Both the position numbers and the translations under genes were made by a program. Under the pieces are notes generated by a model. It saw only the letters and a program-made list of their open reading frames with translations. It had not been told where the DNA came from and made no database searches. DNA of 64,000 bases from Poa pratensis (Eukaryota > Streptophyta > Magnoliopsida > Poales > Poaceae): positions 2,687,983-2,751,982 of the forward strand of contig CAMZMU010000060.1 of NCBI GenBank assembly GCA_947311845.1. Reading direction: 5' to 3'. Below, piece after piece: positions 10,391-22,091 of the stretch (its first letter is position 1; each line of letters opens with the position of its first letter).

Positions 10391-12838
10391 ATGTCGTTTA
10401 GAGAATTAGTGCACGATCCCACTTACATATTCGATGGAACAAATTATGATGTATGGACAATTCGCATGCTTAATCTTTATAGGGTCATGAGTCCAAATTA
10501 CATAAAGACTATTGTAGATATGGGTTTTTCTCCTCCAATGGATTCCCAAGAATTATCTATAGTGGATGAGGAAAACTCACATCTCGATACTCTAGTATAA
10601 TGGCCTTATATGTGTTTTGAGCGATGTAGTTCTTGCATCAGTCATGCCTTTTCGGAACGCTCATGAACTTTGGACCAAGCTTCAAGATAATATATGAAGT
10701 GTCCAACATTATTGAGGATGATTGTTCTCCCTCCACCTCCGAGCGTGATGAGTTCACAACTTGTTCCACTTCACCAACATGTGATTTGTCACAAGATAAT
10801 GTTATGGTGAGTGGTGATAGAAATTGCATTGTTGATAATGAATCCACTATTGACTATACATCATCTCTATCTCATTGCAATGTTCTATCTTTGGACATAA
10901 ACACTTCTAGCACATCAAATGGCTTACATGCTAGTGTTGATAGTCCTTGCATATCATGTAATAGTTGTTTAAACTAATATCTCATGATGATATACTCATA
11001 TTCTTGTTGTCATGAAAACAATACTTCCATACTCTTAGTTTGTGTGTGGCTAACAATGTAGATGGAATCCTAACTTTTGTTGGAACAAGACATGGATCTC
11101 AATGGTACTTCAAGCAATTCTTCTTCATCATCATCGTCCATTACTCACTTTTGCCTTATGGCTAGAGATTCAAGGTATCACCTTTGGAACCCTCTACATA
11201 TTTTGATGATGAGGATGAGGATTATTATGGTTTAAAGTATAATGATGTCGACTCTTTAAAAGAGAAGGGTGAGATGGTATCTTGTGCTCTCCCTAAAGGT
11301 AGTAAAGCTATCTCCTCTTTTTGTGAAATTTTGACTTATGCTATCAAGAGTTGCGAAGTCATTGAAGAAAAGGGAAGACTTGAAAGAGAATATGCTCTTG
11401 AAATTTCTTCTCTTACGGTAATCTTGATTGGTGCAAGAGCTCCGGGTTTCTCTTGAGAGAGAAACTCGATTCCATTGATGAGTCAAATGATTTAGTGGTT
11501 GCTAAACTCATTAAGGAACATGATCATACCATTGCAAAATATAAAGTGATTAAAAAGGAAAATGTTGAATTTAGTGTTGGCAATGCTAGACTAATTAAGG
11601 ATATAGAGAGACTTGACAAAGCTCATAAGGCTTTCGAAAGTGAACACTCTCTCCTTACCAAGTCTCATGATCAACTCCAAACTCAACTATCTAAAATTGT
11701 TGTGCCTAGCTCTTCTAGTTCCTCTTGTGATCATGCAAATATTATAGAGGAAAATGCTAGATTGAATGATGAGCTTACCAAGTTGTCTTCTTCCATTTCT
11801 AATATTAATGATGCTTGTGCTACTAACTGCACTTCATGTGAAGCATCTATTTGAAGGAGAATGTTGAGCTAAGGGCTCAACTTGAGTTGTTAACTACCAA
11901 GTATGAGAAATAGGAAGAAAGTCATGAAAAGGTCTCTAGCTCTAATGAGGATCTTCTTGCATCCCATGCTAGGATAAAGTTAGGTCATGAGGCTATCACT
12001 ACAAAGGTACATCTTGTGAGCCTCATGTGGACAAAGGCACAACTTCCTCTAAAAATGCTATATTGCCTTGTGCTTGACCTAGTAATTCATTATCTCATAC
12101 TTTTGCTAAATCTTGCAATGAATTACTTTCCTGCCTTGTTGCTCTAACAACGAAACATCTACTTCCTCTAGTATCTGTGTGGATACTAACCATGTAGAGG
12201 AATTAAAAGAGGTCAAGGCCCAAGTCACTTCTTTGAAGAAAGACTTGAAAAAGCGTCATGTTGGGGATTCTACACTTGACAATATGTTGAGTGTACAAAG
12301 ACGCCCCAATGACAAGAGTGGACTTGGGTTCAACTCCAATAACAAGAACAAGTCCAATATAACAAGAAAAAAGGGCTAAGAACAAGTCAATATTTCGGCA
12401 AGATTGTTTGCTTCAAGTGCAAAGTCGAAGGGCACCATGTTAGATCTTGCCCGTTGAAGAAGTCTCTTAGTGAGAGGCAACAAGGGAAGAGGCCTCAAGC
12501 TCAATCTCAAGTTCCTCAAGTTGAAGAACGGCCACTTCCCAAGAAGATCAAGCTAGCCCTCCTCAAGCCGAGATTCCACTAAGAAGAAGGGAGGAAGCCA
12601 ATGTTACTACATATGCTGTGAAAGGCACTTTGCTTCTTCATGCACTAATGGTACCTCATCCAACCCCATTTATTGTTGATGTTTATTCTCTTCGGAAGGA
12701 TAAGGTTGGCAATGTGTTTGCCATATTTGTTGTACTCAAAGTGGTTTCAAGAAAAGAACCATTTGGGTTGCCAAGCCTATTGTGACTAACCTCTTAGGAC
12801 CAACTTGGTTGGGGACCAACAAGGTAAAACTTGATCAA
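10391..12838 (+). pseudogene. Element 6 copia gag with two zinc knuckles, broken
   Basis: The frame from ATG 10391 begins MSFRELVHDP and includes FDGTNYDVWTIRML, the copia gag head motif. It stops at 10600 and continues in other frames. A coiled-coil rich segment (11453-11854; IAKYKVIKKENVEF, then heptad-like Leu/Asn runs) matches the long coiled coil of Sirevirus gag. A CCHC knuckle CFKCKVEGHHVRSC lies at about 12407-12450. A second, degraded knuckle lies near 12600-12650, with HFASSCTNG kept. The last recognisable words are KKRTIWVAKPIVTN (about 12750-12790), which normally precede the protease. Multiple stops and frameshifts make it non-functional. Confidence 0.75.
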
Positions 12839-13633
12839 TAGGTGTTGTCGGAGAGCATTGAAGACTTGGCTACATTATGAAGAATTAAGGGATCTTCATC
12901 AATTATATTATCTCAAGCCAAGTCATTTGGCTTATATTGTTCTATCTCATATTCAATGTTCCTCCTTGCGGTAACTTTTGCTTATATCATATATACATTG
13001 AAAGTTGCTTGCACCCTTGCATGTGTTTGTTTTTGTACCTTGCTAGTGTTTGTATGTGTTGTGCTCTCTACTTACTTATCTTGAGAAATCAAGTATGTGT
13101 ATGTTAGTTTGCACACCATGTACTTGTTTTGAGCCTTATTGCTTTTATTTTATATTATATCTTGTTGGCTCTCTTTGAGAGTTAATGGACTATCCCTTTT
13201 TGGGAGAGTGATATGCTTCGTGCACTTCACAATCCTAAAAATGTGTGTACATGAGGAATACCACTTAATGTTGATATTGTTAATTATCTTATTCTCTATG
13301 TGGTATGTCATGCTCATGAGAAATTCAAATTCTTAATGTCCATTAATTATCTCTAGTTAGTTTGTTTGCCTCTTGTTTTAAAAGAAATGGACTATCACAT
13401 TATGGGGGAGTAATAAGCTTTGTGCATATTACAAGCCTGAAAATGTGAACATGTGAGGTTTTGCCACCTAGAATTGATGTTGTTAATAATCTTATTCTAA
13501 TGTGGCATGTTGCTCAAACAAGGTCCATATTTGCTTAATTGTTTTTAGTGTCTCACTCTTTTGGATCTTGTTTGTGATGGAAGTTCTTGATATGGCTTTC
13601 CGCAAATATGTTTCATATATTTTTTTGGGAAAC
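12839..13633 (+). repeat. Element 6 non-coding spacer with an imperfect tandem repeat
   Basis: T-rich sequence without coding words. Two diverged copies of a unit of about 195 bp start near 13188 and 13386. Each begins ATGGACTATC, contains a GTGCA...CACAA/ACAAGCCT block and ends in TTGTTAAT.ATCTTATTCT. The second copy includes ATTATGGGGGAG, a polypurine-like motif also seen near the right LTR. Confidence 0.5.
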
Positions 13634-13899
13634 TGATGTAGTGCAACATAGGCACACAACACCACGTGGCCCAATGACAAGAGGAAGAGTCAAAGCTCTC
13701 CATGATAAGGTGAATTCACTCCTATCTATGTGTGATCTCGATACTCCTTTGAATGGCTTGCTACTTCATTCCGATACCTTGTGCATACTTAGGCATGACC
13801 CTTTTGAAGATCTCCAAGACAGCGTAGAAGTTGGACAAGAATCGAGTCAAGAAGACGAAGGAGAAGGAGAGAAAAATGAGAACAAGTCCCAGGCGGCGG

Positions 13900-14205
13900 T
13901 ACTACCGCCGGGTGCAGCGGTACTACCGCCCTAAGTCCAGCCGAGCCAGACGTGTCCCCTCCGAGTCCAGCCGAGCCAGAAGAAACTGGGCGGTACTACC
14001 GCCCCACCGGGCAATACTACCGCTCCAGCGGTACTACCGCCGAAGCTGCCGCCGAAACTGGCCCTCTGTTGATCTGCCGGCAGCTCCAGCGGTACCGGGC
14101 GGTACTACCGCTGGGTGTAGCGGTACTACCGCCCTAGTTGACTTCAGAAACTGCAAAGAAGGCCTGCCCAGCGGTACTACCGCTGGCTCCAGCAGTAGTA
14201 CCGCC
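13900..14205 (+). repeat. Palindrome array GCGGTA-C-TACCGC in element 5 left LTR
   Basis: A 13-bp palindrome (6-bp arms, one-base centre) recurs irregularly about eight times between the LTR start region and the TATA box at 14271. Spacers are rich in CCAG and CCGAG. The homologous array in the right LTR (21222-21560) has at least one additional copy, so copy number varies between the two LTRs of one element. A GC-rich symmetric motif in the U3 region suggests protein binding or CpG methylation, which is inference. Confidence 0.85.
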
Positions 14206-14270
14206 GCGTCGGGAACCTTTCGGGCTGAGGACCCGTGTCACCTCACTTATCCACCCCTATCTCACCTAGA

Positions 14271-14280
14271 CTATAAATAG
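14271..14280 (+). promoter_or_regulatory. TATA box of element 5 left LTR
   Basis: CTATAAATAG lies about 460 bp before the LTR end, just downstream of the palindrome array. The copy in the right LTR is at 21620-21629. Confidence 0.6.
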
Positions 14281-14732
14281 AATCTCCCCATCTATATGCA
14301 GGGTTAGACTAAGATTTGAGAACTAAAGTAGAGCCTTGCTCCTTCTTCCAAAGTGTCTCTTTCCTCCTATGGAGATGAATCAAGCCTCCACATGTGGAGA
14401 TGAACCAAGGCCTCCTCTTGAGGAGAAGATCCTGCGTGGATACCAAGGCTCCGCTTGTAGTTGCGATTACTTGCTAATCTTCCCTCTTGAGTGGCTAGAT
14501 TGGATTGGTTGGATTGACCAATTGGACAAACAATCCTAAGAGTAAGGTGTGCTTGGGAGAGGAGGATTGGGGGCTGCCCACGGGGATTTGTTACCAATCG
14601 TCTTGCCGGGTTGCTACTTGCTATTTACCCTTTGTGTTGTGTTTTCCCCTTTTGTGTTCTTCGTTCTTCGCGTGTTCTTCGTGTTCATCTTCCCTCCGCC
14701 AAATCCGTGAAAATCGGGACCTCCGCATCATA

Positions 14733-14744
14733 TGGTATCAGAGC
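14733..14744 (+). other. Primer-binding site of element 5
   Basis: TGGTATCAGAGC is complementary to the 3' end of initiator-Met tRNA. It lies two bases after the LTR. Confidence 0.85.
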
Positions 14745-15921
14745 TCTAGGTTGACACGGATTTGATTTGTGTTTCCACCAAATCCACCAAATTTTTCTTC
14801 GTTTTTGAGAAATTCGAAAATTTCCACCAAAAATAGCCTTGCCTGATTCGAGCCGATCTGTCGATTCGTTGCGTTTTTGGTAGTTTTTGTCCATGGATCT
14901 GTTGCTTTAGGACCCCCTCCACCTTGTTTGCGTTCCCTAGCCTTAATTTTGCCGATTTCCCACGAATTCGAGGAATTTTGGAGCCCAATTCCGCCCAATT
15001 TCGAGTCAAAATCGCGCAGATCCGCGCGCAGCGGTACCTCCAGCGTACGCGGTACTACCGCCAGCAGCGGTACTACCGCTGGGGGCAGCGGTACTACCGC
15101 CAGGGCAGATTTTTCAGAATTTTTTCTTTTCCTCGGTTCGTTTTGGCATTTCCTCTTTGGTTTGAGTCCTTTCTTGGTGTGCCCTACGTCTACGACATCG
15201 ACAAGCTTCCGCAGCAACGCATCATCAACGCCAAGCGACGACGCCACCAAGGACTCGACATTCCCCACCATTAATCCGTTGTGAGCCCTTCTTCCTTTCG
15301 CGCCTTGACCTATTGGACTAGCTCGGTGATATTGCGAGGCATTGCACGTGTTGAGTGTTTGTCTTCAAGTATTGGCGAGTGTGTATCGTTAGAGAGCTTG
15401 GCACTAGCAAAAGAGAAGGAATCATCGTCAAAAAGCAAAAATCAAAAAAAAAAGAGAAAAGAAAAGAATCAAGTGGTGCCAAGTTCATCTCTTGTAGGTT
15501 GCGACAAAGCTAAGACCGCCAAAGTGAGTGTGAGTGTTAACTCTTGTGCAAATCCGTTGCCCACAAAAAGCAATTGAGCTAGCGTCCTTCTTGTGTTGGG
15601 TGACATTTGAGCACGTAGTCTTCGTTAGGTTGTCTATCTTCGAGTGCTCGCCCTTTGGTCGCCCAACCCCATTATTCGCTTTTGTGTGTGTTTCTTCATC
15701 ATTTGTGGTTGGAGTTTCTTTGGTAATTTGATCATTGTGGATTTTCTCTACCTTTGTTTGTCGCGGGTTTGCTTGTTTCGTTTGCCACTTCATACCTTCC
15801 TATCCTCATAAGTGTGTGTGTTGGGTGTTAGAACCGGATACTCTCCTCTCAAGCCACATTATACTTGGGATATAGTTTGTCTTGGTTTTTCTTACCACAT
15901 ATCTCACTTGATCTTGAGAAA
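14745..15921 (+). other. Element 5 untranslated leader
   Basis: About 1.2 kb between PBS and gag without a convincing frame. Three further copies of the GCGGTACTACCGC palindrome, one of them within a shortened GCGGTACC form, occur at 15028-15105. The LTR motif therefore recurs inside the body of the element. Confidence 0.6.
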
Positions 15922-17655
15922 ATGTTTAGGGGAAGTACAAACGGAAGCTCAAGCTCGGAGAGGAAATCCATGGTGGAGTTCGCGGTGATCATGGCTATGT
16001 CACACAATCGGAGCTTGTTGGCATGCGACACTTTCTTCGTGATAACCTAGGACGCTTCGAGCGCCGTCTTCAAAATCAAGACAACACCTTCAACGACCGC
16101 ATGATGCTAAGAAGCAAATATGGAGCGGTTGACCGAAGCTATCAACAACCTTGCGCGACAACGAGCTTCTTCACACTCAAGCCGTACAAGAAGCACCTCA
16201 AGGTCGACACAAGCACGTCATGGACGTCATGAACCTCGACAAGAACGTCAACATGATCCAAGGCGCGACGCCCATGAACGACCTCCTCCTCACGTTGAAC
16301 AACCACATGATCTTCACGCGAACAATGCCAATGCGCATCAAGAACAACCTCACCAAAATGATGATCGTCGTGAACGCATACCATCACCACCACCGCAACA
16401 ACGTGATCGTCATGACCCATTGGCTAATGACAATGGCGTTCCGGGTGCGAATGACTTTGGTGAACAAGGACGTCACCCTCGTCATCCTCCAAGGCCACGT
16501 CATCAAAACCATGACAATGCGAACAATGTCGAGCAACCCGTTCCTCAACAAGAGCTACCTCCTCAACATGCGCTCGTCAAGAGCTTCCTCATGATCGTCA
16601 CCAACACCAACGTTCCGAGTCAAGTGATAACGAGTCAAGCCAACACAATGGTGATGGACTCAACCGAAGGAGACGTGGACGTGCATTCCCACGTGGTGGC
16701 CCGTGACGACTATGATGACTTGACCAACGTCCGCTTTGACATACCCAAGTTCTACGGCACAAGTGATCCGGAAGCTTACTTCTCATGGGTACTCAAGGTT
16801 GACAAGATCTTCCGCGTGCAACGCTTCTCCGACACAAGAAGGTTGCCTTAGCCTCGATGGAGTTTGAAGAGTATGCCCTCTTGTGGTGGGAACAACTACA
16901 AGATGCTCGCGTCGCTAACCACCAACAACCAATTGACACTTGGGTTGAAATGAAAGAAACATGTACAAGCGCTTCGTGCCAAGCCATTACACTAGAGACT
17001 TATACAAGAAGTTGCAAGAGTTGAAGCAAGGTTTGAAGTCGGTTGACGAGTACTACAAGGAATGGAAATCTCCATGATGAGAGCCAATGTCAACGAGTAC
17101 GAAGAGCAATCCATGGCTCGTTTCATGAATGGCCTCAACTATCCATCAAGAAGATCGTGGAGTTCCAACCATATGCCTCTTTGGTTGAGCTAGTACATCA
17201 AGCTTCCAAGGCCGAGCGCCACGTGCTTGAAGAGCTCAAATACCTCAAGACAAAGGCATTCTACGCCAACAAGCCTTCTTCGTCAACTCCTACACCTTCA
17301 CAAGCTCTTCCTCAAGCGAACACTCGAGGTCCTCCAAGAGTCTCTACTTCGACACCTCAAGCGCCTCAACCTTTCAAGAAAGTACCTCCCCTCCAAGGCG
17401 CCTCAAGGATCTTCGTCCGGCACAAGACTTTGCAATGCTACAAGTGCGGCGGACAAGGGCACAAATCTTTTGAGTGCACCAACAAGAAGGTCATGATCAT
17501 CAATGACATGGGAGAGTATGAATCTATGAGTGAAGATGAGTACAATGCTTTGAACAAGGTCGCCACAATGCAAAGTGCTCAAGAAGAAGAAAGTGAGATC
17601 TATTGTGATGGCGACAACAACCCTTCCTTGGTTGTGGCAAGAGCTCTAACCACCA
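15922..17655 (+). pseudogene. Element 5 gag with zinc knuckle
   Basis: The first plausible start is ATG 15922 (MFRGSTNGSS), which stops after 42 codons in this copy. The long basic, His/Arg/Pro-rich segment (16120-16700) precedes the capsid, which opens at about 16720 with DLTNVRFDIPKFYGTSDPEA and a WVLKVDKIF helix. Later capsid words (LKQGLKSVDEYYKE, SMARFMNGL) are in other frames up to 17150. The CCHC knuckle CYKCGGQGHKSFEC is at about 17437-17478. Several frameshifts (about 16020, 16850, 16970, 17070) break the protein. Confidence 0.75.
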
Positions 17656-18240
17656 ATGTTCAAGTGGAAGAAGACCAAAGATGCAACTTGTTTCACAAGA
17701 GCGGGAATCAATGGAAAGTCCATCAAGGTCATCATAGATGGTGGAAGTTGCCACAACCTAGCGAGCAAAGAACTTTGTGATAAGCTCAACTTGAAGTTCA
17801 AGAAGCACCCACATCCTTACCATGTGCAATGGTTGAGTGATACCGGAGCCGTCAAGATTCAACACATGGTGCAAGTGTCCTTCAAGATTGGAGCCTATGA
17901 AGATACGGTTGATTGTGATGTTGTGCCTATGAACGTTTGTCACTTACTCCTTGGGCGTCCATGGCAATTTGACAAGGGTGCTATGCATGATGGACGAACA
18001 AACTACTATAGCTTCAAGAACAACGACAAGACCTTCGTCCTTCGTCCCATGACACCAAGTCAAGTCATCGCCGACAACGCCAAGACTATTGCAAGGGCAC
18101 AACAAGATCGTTCGTCTAGTGAGATGAGTGGTGAGCGAGAGACCCACCATAAAGTGAGTGAGAGCCACAAGCCAAATGAGTGTGACACTTCAAAGAGAGT
18201 TCCCACAAAACTTACACTATTTGCCACAAAAGAGAGATGA
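17656..18240 (+). pseudogene. Element 5 aspartic protease
   Basis: The frame of 194 codons contains KSIKVIIDGGSCHNLAS with the catalytic Asp (about 17720-17770). It then has CDVVPMNVCHLLLGRPWQFD (about 17910-17970), the second half of the retropepsin fold. The tail is Ser/Glu/Lys-rich linker leading to RT. The gag frame before it ends differently, so gag and pol are not in one frame here. Confidence 0.8.
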
Positions 18241-18273
18241 GGGAGTTGAGAGAACCCATCCACCCTCCACTAT

Positions 18274-19130
18274 GTGCTCATATGCAAGGGTGAAGTTTCT
18301 ATGACTAACACTTTCACAAACCTTCCTCCTTCTTTGTTGTCTCTTTTGAAGGACTTTGAAGATGTCTTCCCTCAAGGTGCCACCGGGACTACCTCCTCTA
18401 CGCGGAATCGAGCACCGCATCGACCTTGTTCCCGGCGCACCGCTACCAAACCGCGCTCCTTACCGCACCAACCCCGAGAGACAAAGGAGATCGAGCGGCA
18501 AATACAAGAACTTCTTGCCATGGGACATATCCGCGAGAGCTTGAGTCCGTGCGCCGTGCCCGTCATCTTGGTACCCAAGCACGACAACACTCTTCGCCTT
18601 TGCATGGATTGTCGCCCCATCAACGCCATCACCGTTCGGTATCGCCATCCTATCCCTCGCCTTGATGATATGCTCGATGAGCTTTGTGGTTCCGCTATAT
18701 TCTCCAAAATTGATCTTAAAAGTGGATATCACCAAATACGCATGTGTGAAGGTGATGAATGGAAGACCGCATTTAAAACTAAGCTTGGTCTTTATGAGTG
18801 GCTCGTCATGCCATTTGGTCTTTCCAATGCACCTTCTACTTTTATGCGTCTCATGAATCATGTTTTGCGTCCTTTCATTGGAAATTTGTTGTGGTATACT
18901 TTGACGACATCCTTATTTATAGCAATCTTTGGAAGAGCACACTTCTCATGTTGCTCAAGTTTTGTTGGTTCTTCGCAATGAAAAGCTTTATGCAAATCTT
19001 TCTAAGTGCACTTTTGCCACCAACAAACTTGTTTTCTTGGGTTTTGTTGTTTCTTCGGATGGAGTCGAAGTCGATGAAGCAAAGATACAAGCAATTCGGA
19101 CTTGGCCTTTTCCGACATCACTTGAGGAGT
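18274..19130 (+). pseudogene. Element 5 reverse transcriptase, frameshifted
   Basis: Words in order are [75 protein letters not shown] (to 18850) and then, in another frame, [11 protein letters not shown] (about 18890-18925). The latter holds the catalytic Asp pair. A third frame continues with [15 protein letters not shown] (19030-19080). There is a frameshift immediately before the catalytic motif and another soon after it. A small frame disturbance near 18390-18480 also affects the RT N-terminus. Confidence 0.85.
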
Positions 19131-19640
19131 TGAGACGTTTTCTTGGTTTTGCCGGATTTTACCGCCGTTTCATCAAGGATTTTTCCACAATTGCTTGCCC
19201 CCTCCATGAACTTACAAAGAAGAATGTACCTTTCATTTGGGGCAATGCACATGATTTTGCTTTCAATGAGCTCAAACGGTTATTAACCGAAGCACCACTC
19301 CTTGCCCTTCCGGATTTCTCTAAGACATTTGAGATTGAATGCGATGCAAGTGGATTGGGCATTGGTGGAGTGCTTATGCAAAATGGTAGACCCATCGCAT
19401 ACCATAGTGAGAAACTAGATGGAGCTCGCTTGAATTACCCCATTTATGACAAAGAGTTATTTGCTTTGGTTCGTGTTTTGGATGTGTGGCAACATTACCT
19501 TCGTCCTAAGGAATTTGTCATTCATTCCGACCATGAATCCTTGAAATATTTGAAAAGTCAAACAAATTTGAACAAAAGACATGCTAAGTGGGTTGAGTTC
19601 ATTGAGTCTTTCACTTTGTAATCAAATACAAGAAAGGTAA
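19131..19640 (+). pseudogene. Element 5 RNase H
   Basis: [18 protein letters not shown] (about 19330-19385), [15 protein letters not shown] (Glu of the active site) and [13 protein letters not shown] (third Asp, about 19510-19550) give the full catalytic set in one frame. Reading stops at 19621, just before IKYKKGKDNVVADALSRK-type words resume in another frame (19625-19680). Confidence 0.85.
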
Positions 19641-19645
19641 AGACA

Positions 19646-20966
19646 ATGTGGTCGCGGATGCTCTATCCCGCAAGGCCAACCTACTTACACGTCTTGACAT
19701 TAGTGTCTTGGGTTTGGATGAGATTAAAGAGTTGTATGCTACCGATGCTTTCTTTGGAGACATTTTCGCTCAATGTTCGGAGCACAAAGGAATTGGTGAT
19801 TTCTATTTGCACAAAGGTTTCTTGTTTAAGGCTAACAAACTATGTATACCCGAGTCTTCGCTTCGTTTGGTCCTTTTGAAGGAATCCATGGAGGCGTCTT
19901 AATGGGACATTTTGGACGTGACAAGACCTTTGCATGCTTCCACAAACTACTATTGGCCAAGGATGTACCGTGATGTGAACCGCTTGGTGCGACGATGTTC
20001 AACATGTCTCAAAGCTAAGTCTACTCTAAACTCTCATGGTTATACACACCTTTGCCTATTCCACATCACCCATGGTCCGACATTGCTATGGATTTTGTCT
20101 TAGGACTCCCACGCACTAAAACAAACAAGGATTCCATCTTTGTCGTCATTGATCGCTTCTCTAAAATGGCACACTTTATACCTTGCAACAAGAGCGACGA
20201 TGCTTCACACATTGCTACTTTGTTTTTCAGGGAAATCGTCCGTCTTCATGGAGTGCCAAGACCATTGTGTCGGATCGTGACGTCAAGTTCGTGAGCTATT
20301 TTTGGAAGACTTTGATGGCCAAGATGGGAATCAAGCAACTATTCTCCACCGCATACCACCCTCAAACCGATGGCCAAACCGAAGTGGTGAACCGGCCTAT
20401 CCACACTCCTTCGTGTGTTGATCAAGCCTAACTTGAAGAATTGGGAAGAGTGCATCCCACACGCCGAGTTCGCCTACAATCGAGCACTACATCGCGCAAC
20501 AAAGAGAACACCCTTCGAGGTCGTCTATGGCTCCAACCCCTACACCGCGCTAGACATGCTACCACTTCCACTCCGAGAACAAGTAACATGGACTTCGACA
20601 AGCGCCGCTACATGAAGAAACTACATGAAGACACAAGGCCACGCTTGAGAAGCATAAGGAAGACCATGCTACGAAGATGAACAAGAACAAGCGCCCCATG
20701 ATCTTTGAAGAAGGAGACCTTGTTTGGCTACATCTACGCAAGACCGCTTCCCCGATGAGAGAAAGTCTAAGCTCGCGCCAAGAGGAGATGGTCCTTTCAA
20801 GGTTCTCAAGCGCATCAACGACAACGCATACAAGATCGACATACCAAAGTCCAAGTACGGCGTTCATAACACCTTCAACGTCGCCGACATCTCGCCTTAC
20901 CTTGGTGACCCAAGTGATGATGAGGACGAAGAGTCGAGGACGACTCTTTCCAAGGGGGGGAGATGA
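19646..20966 (+). pseudogene. Element 5 integrase, broken
   Basis: The zinc-binding part keeps GHFGRDKT-like words and [14 protein letters not shown] (19975-20030). The catalytic core has [20 protein letters not shown] (first Asp, 20090-20145), then [15 protein letters not shown] (second Asp) and [12 protein letters not shown] (Glu, 20365-20395). The C-terminal part has LAPRGDGPFKVLKRINDNAY and NTFNVADISPYLGD (to 20910). Frameshifts occur near 19900, 20050, 20260, 20400 and 20590. The last frame runs into the polypurine tract. Confidence 0.8.
20951..20963 (+). other. Polypurine tract of element 5
   Basis: AAGGGGGGGAGA directly precedes the right LTR at 20964, as expected for the primer of plus-strand synthesis. 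Confidence 0.85.
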
Positions 20967-22091
20967 TGTAGTGCAACTAGGCACACAACACCAAGTGGCC
21001 CAATGACAAGAGCAAGAGTCAAAGCTCTCCATGATAAGGTGAATTCACTCCTATCTATGTGTGATCTCGATACTCCTTTGAATGGCTTGCTACTTCATTC
21101 CGATACCTTGTGCATACTCAGGCATGACCCTCTTGAAGATCTCCAAGAAAGTGTAGAAGTTGGACAAGAATCGAGTCAAGAAGACGAAGGAGAAGGAGAG
21201 AAAATGGGAACAAGTCCCAGGCGGCGGTACTACCGCCGGGTTCAGCGGTACTACCGCCCCAAGTCCAGCCGAGCCAGACGCGTCCCCACCCGAGTCCAGC
21301 CGAGCCAGAAGAAACTGGGTGGTACTACCGCCCAACCGGGCGGTACTACCGCTCCAGCGGTACTACCACCGAAGCTGCCGCCGAAACTGGCCCTCTGTTT
21401 GATCTACCGGCAGCTCCAGCGGTACCGGGCGGTACTACCGCCGACCAGCGGTACTACCGCTGGGTGTAGCGGTACTACCGCCCCAGTTGACTTCAGAAAC
21501 TGCAAAGAAGGCCTGTCCAGTGGTACTACCGCTGGCTCCAGCGGTACTACCGCCGCGTCAGGAACCTTTCGGGCTGAGGACCCGTGTCACCTCACTTATC
21601 CACCCCTATCTCACCTAGACTATAAATAGAACCTCGCCATCTAGATCTAGGGTTAGACTAAGATTTGAGAACTAAAGTAGAGCCTTGCTCCTTCTTCTCA
21701 AAGTGTCTCTTTCCTCCTATGGAGATGAATCAAGGCCTCCACATGTGGAGATGAACCAAGGCCTCCTCTTGAGGAGAAGATCCCTGCGTGGATACCAAGG
21801 CTCCTCTTGTAGTTGCGATTACTTGCTAATCTTCCCTCTGTGAGTGGCTAGATTGGATTGGTTGGATTGACCAATTGGACAAACAATCCTAAGAGTAAGG
21901 TGTGCTTGGGAGAGGAGGATTGGGGGCTGCCCACGGGGATTTGTTACCAATCAAGTCTTGCCGGGTTACTACTTGCTATTTACCCTTTGTGTTGTGTTTT
22001 CCCCTTTTTTGTGTTCTTCGTTCTTCACGTGTTCTTCGTGTTCATCTTTCCCTCCGCTCAAATCCGTGAAAATCGGGACCAATCCGCATCA
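20964..22091 (+). repeat. Element 5 right LTR (1128 bp)
   Basis: Same ends as the left LTR and colinear with it. It is about 31 bp longer, chiefly because of an extra palindrome unit near 21440-21460 and small indels. The first 150 bp can be read as GPMTRARVKALHDK and following residues, a pol C-terminal extension. The flanking TSD GAAAC starts at 22092. Confidence 0.9.

Larger units (their letters stand above)
13634..14730 (+). repeat. Element 5 left LTR (1097 bp)
   Basis: It begins TGATGTAGTGCAAC and ends CCGCATCA, with matching inverted tips TGATG/CATCA. TATA box CTATAAATAG is at 14271-14280. Upstream of it, 13900-14205 carries about eight copies of the palindrome GCGGTACTACCGC or close variants. 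The PBS follows at 14733. Confidence 0.9.
13634..22091 (+). mobile_element. Element 5: complete Ty3/gypsy chromovirus-like retrotransposon
   Basis: Two near-identical LTRs (13634-14730 and 20964-22091) flank leader, gag, protease, RT, RNase H and integrase. A perfect 5-bp target duplication GAAAC lies at 13629-13633 and 22092-22096. RT words ([31 protein letters not shown]) are of the CRM-like chromovirus type. No chromodomain was seen; instead a GPMTRARVK tail extends into the 3' LTR. Pol and gag are broken by several frameshifts. Confidence 0.9.
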
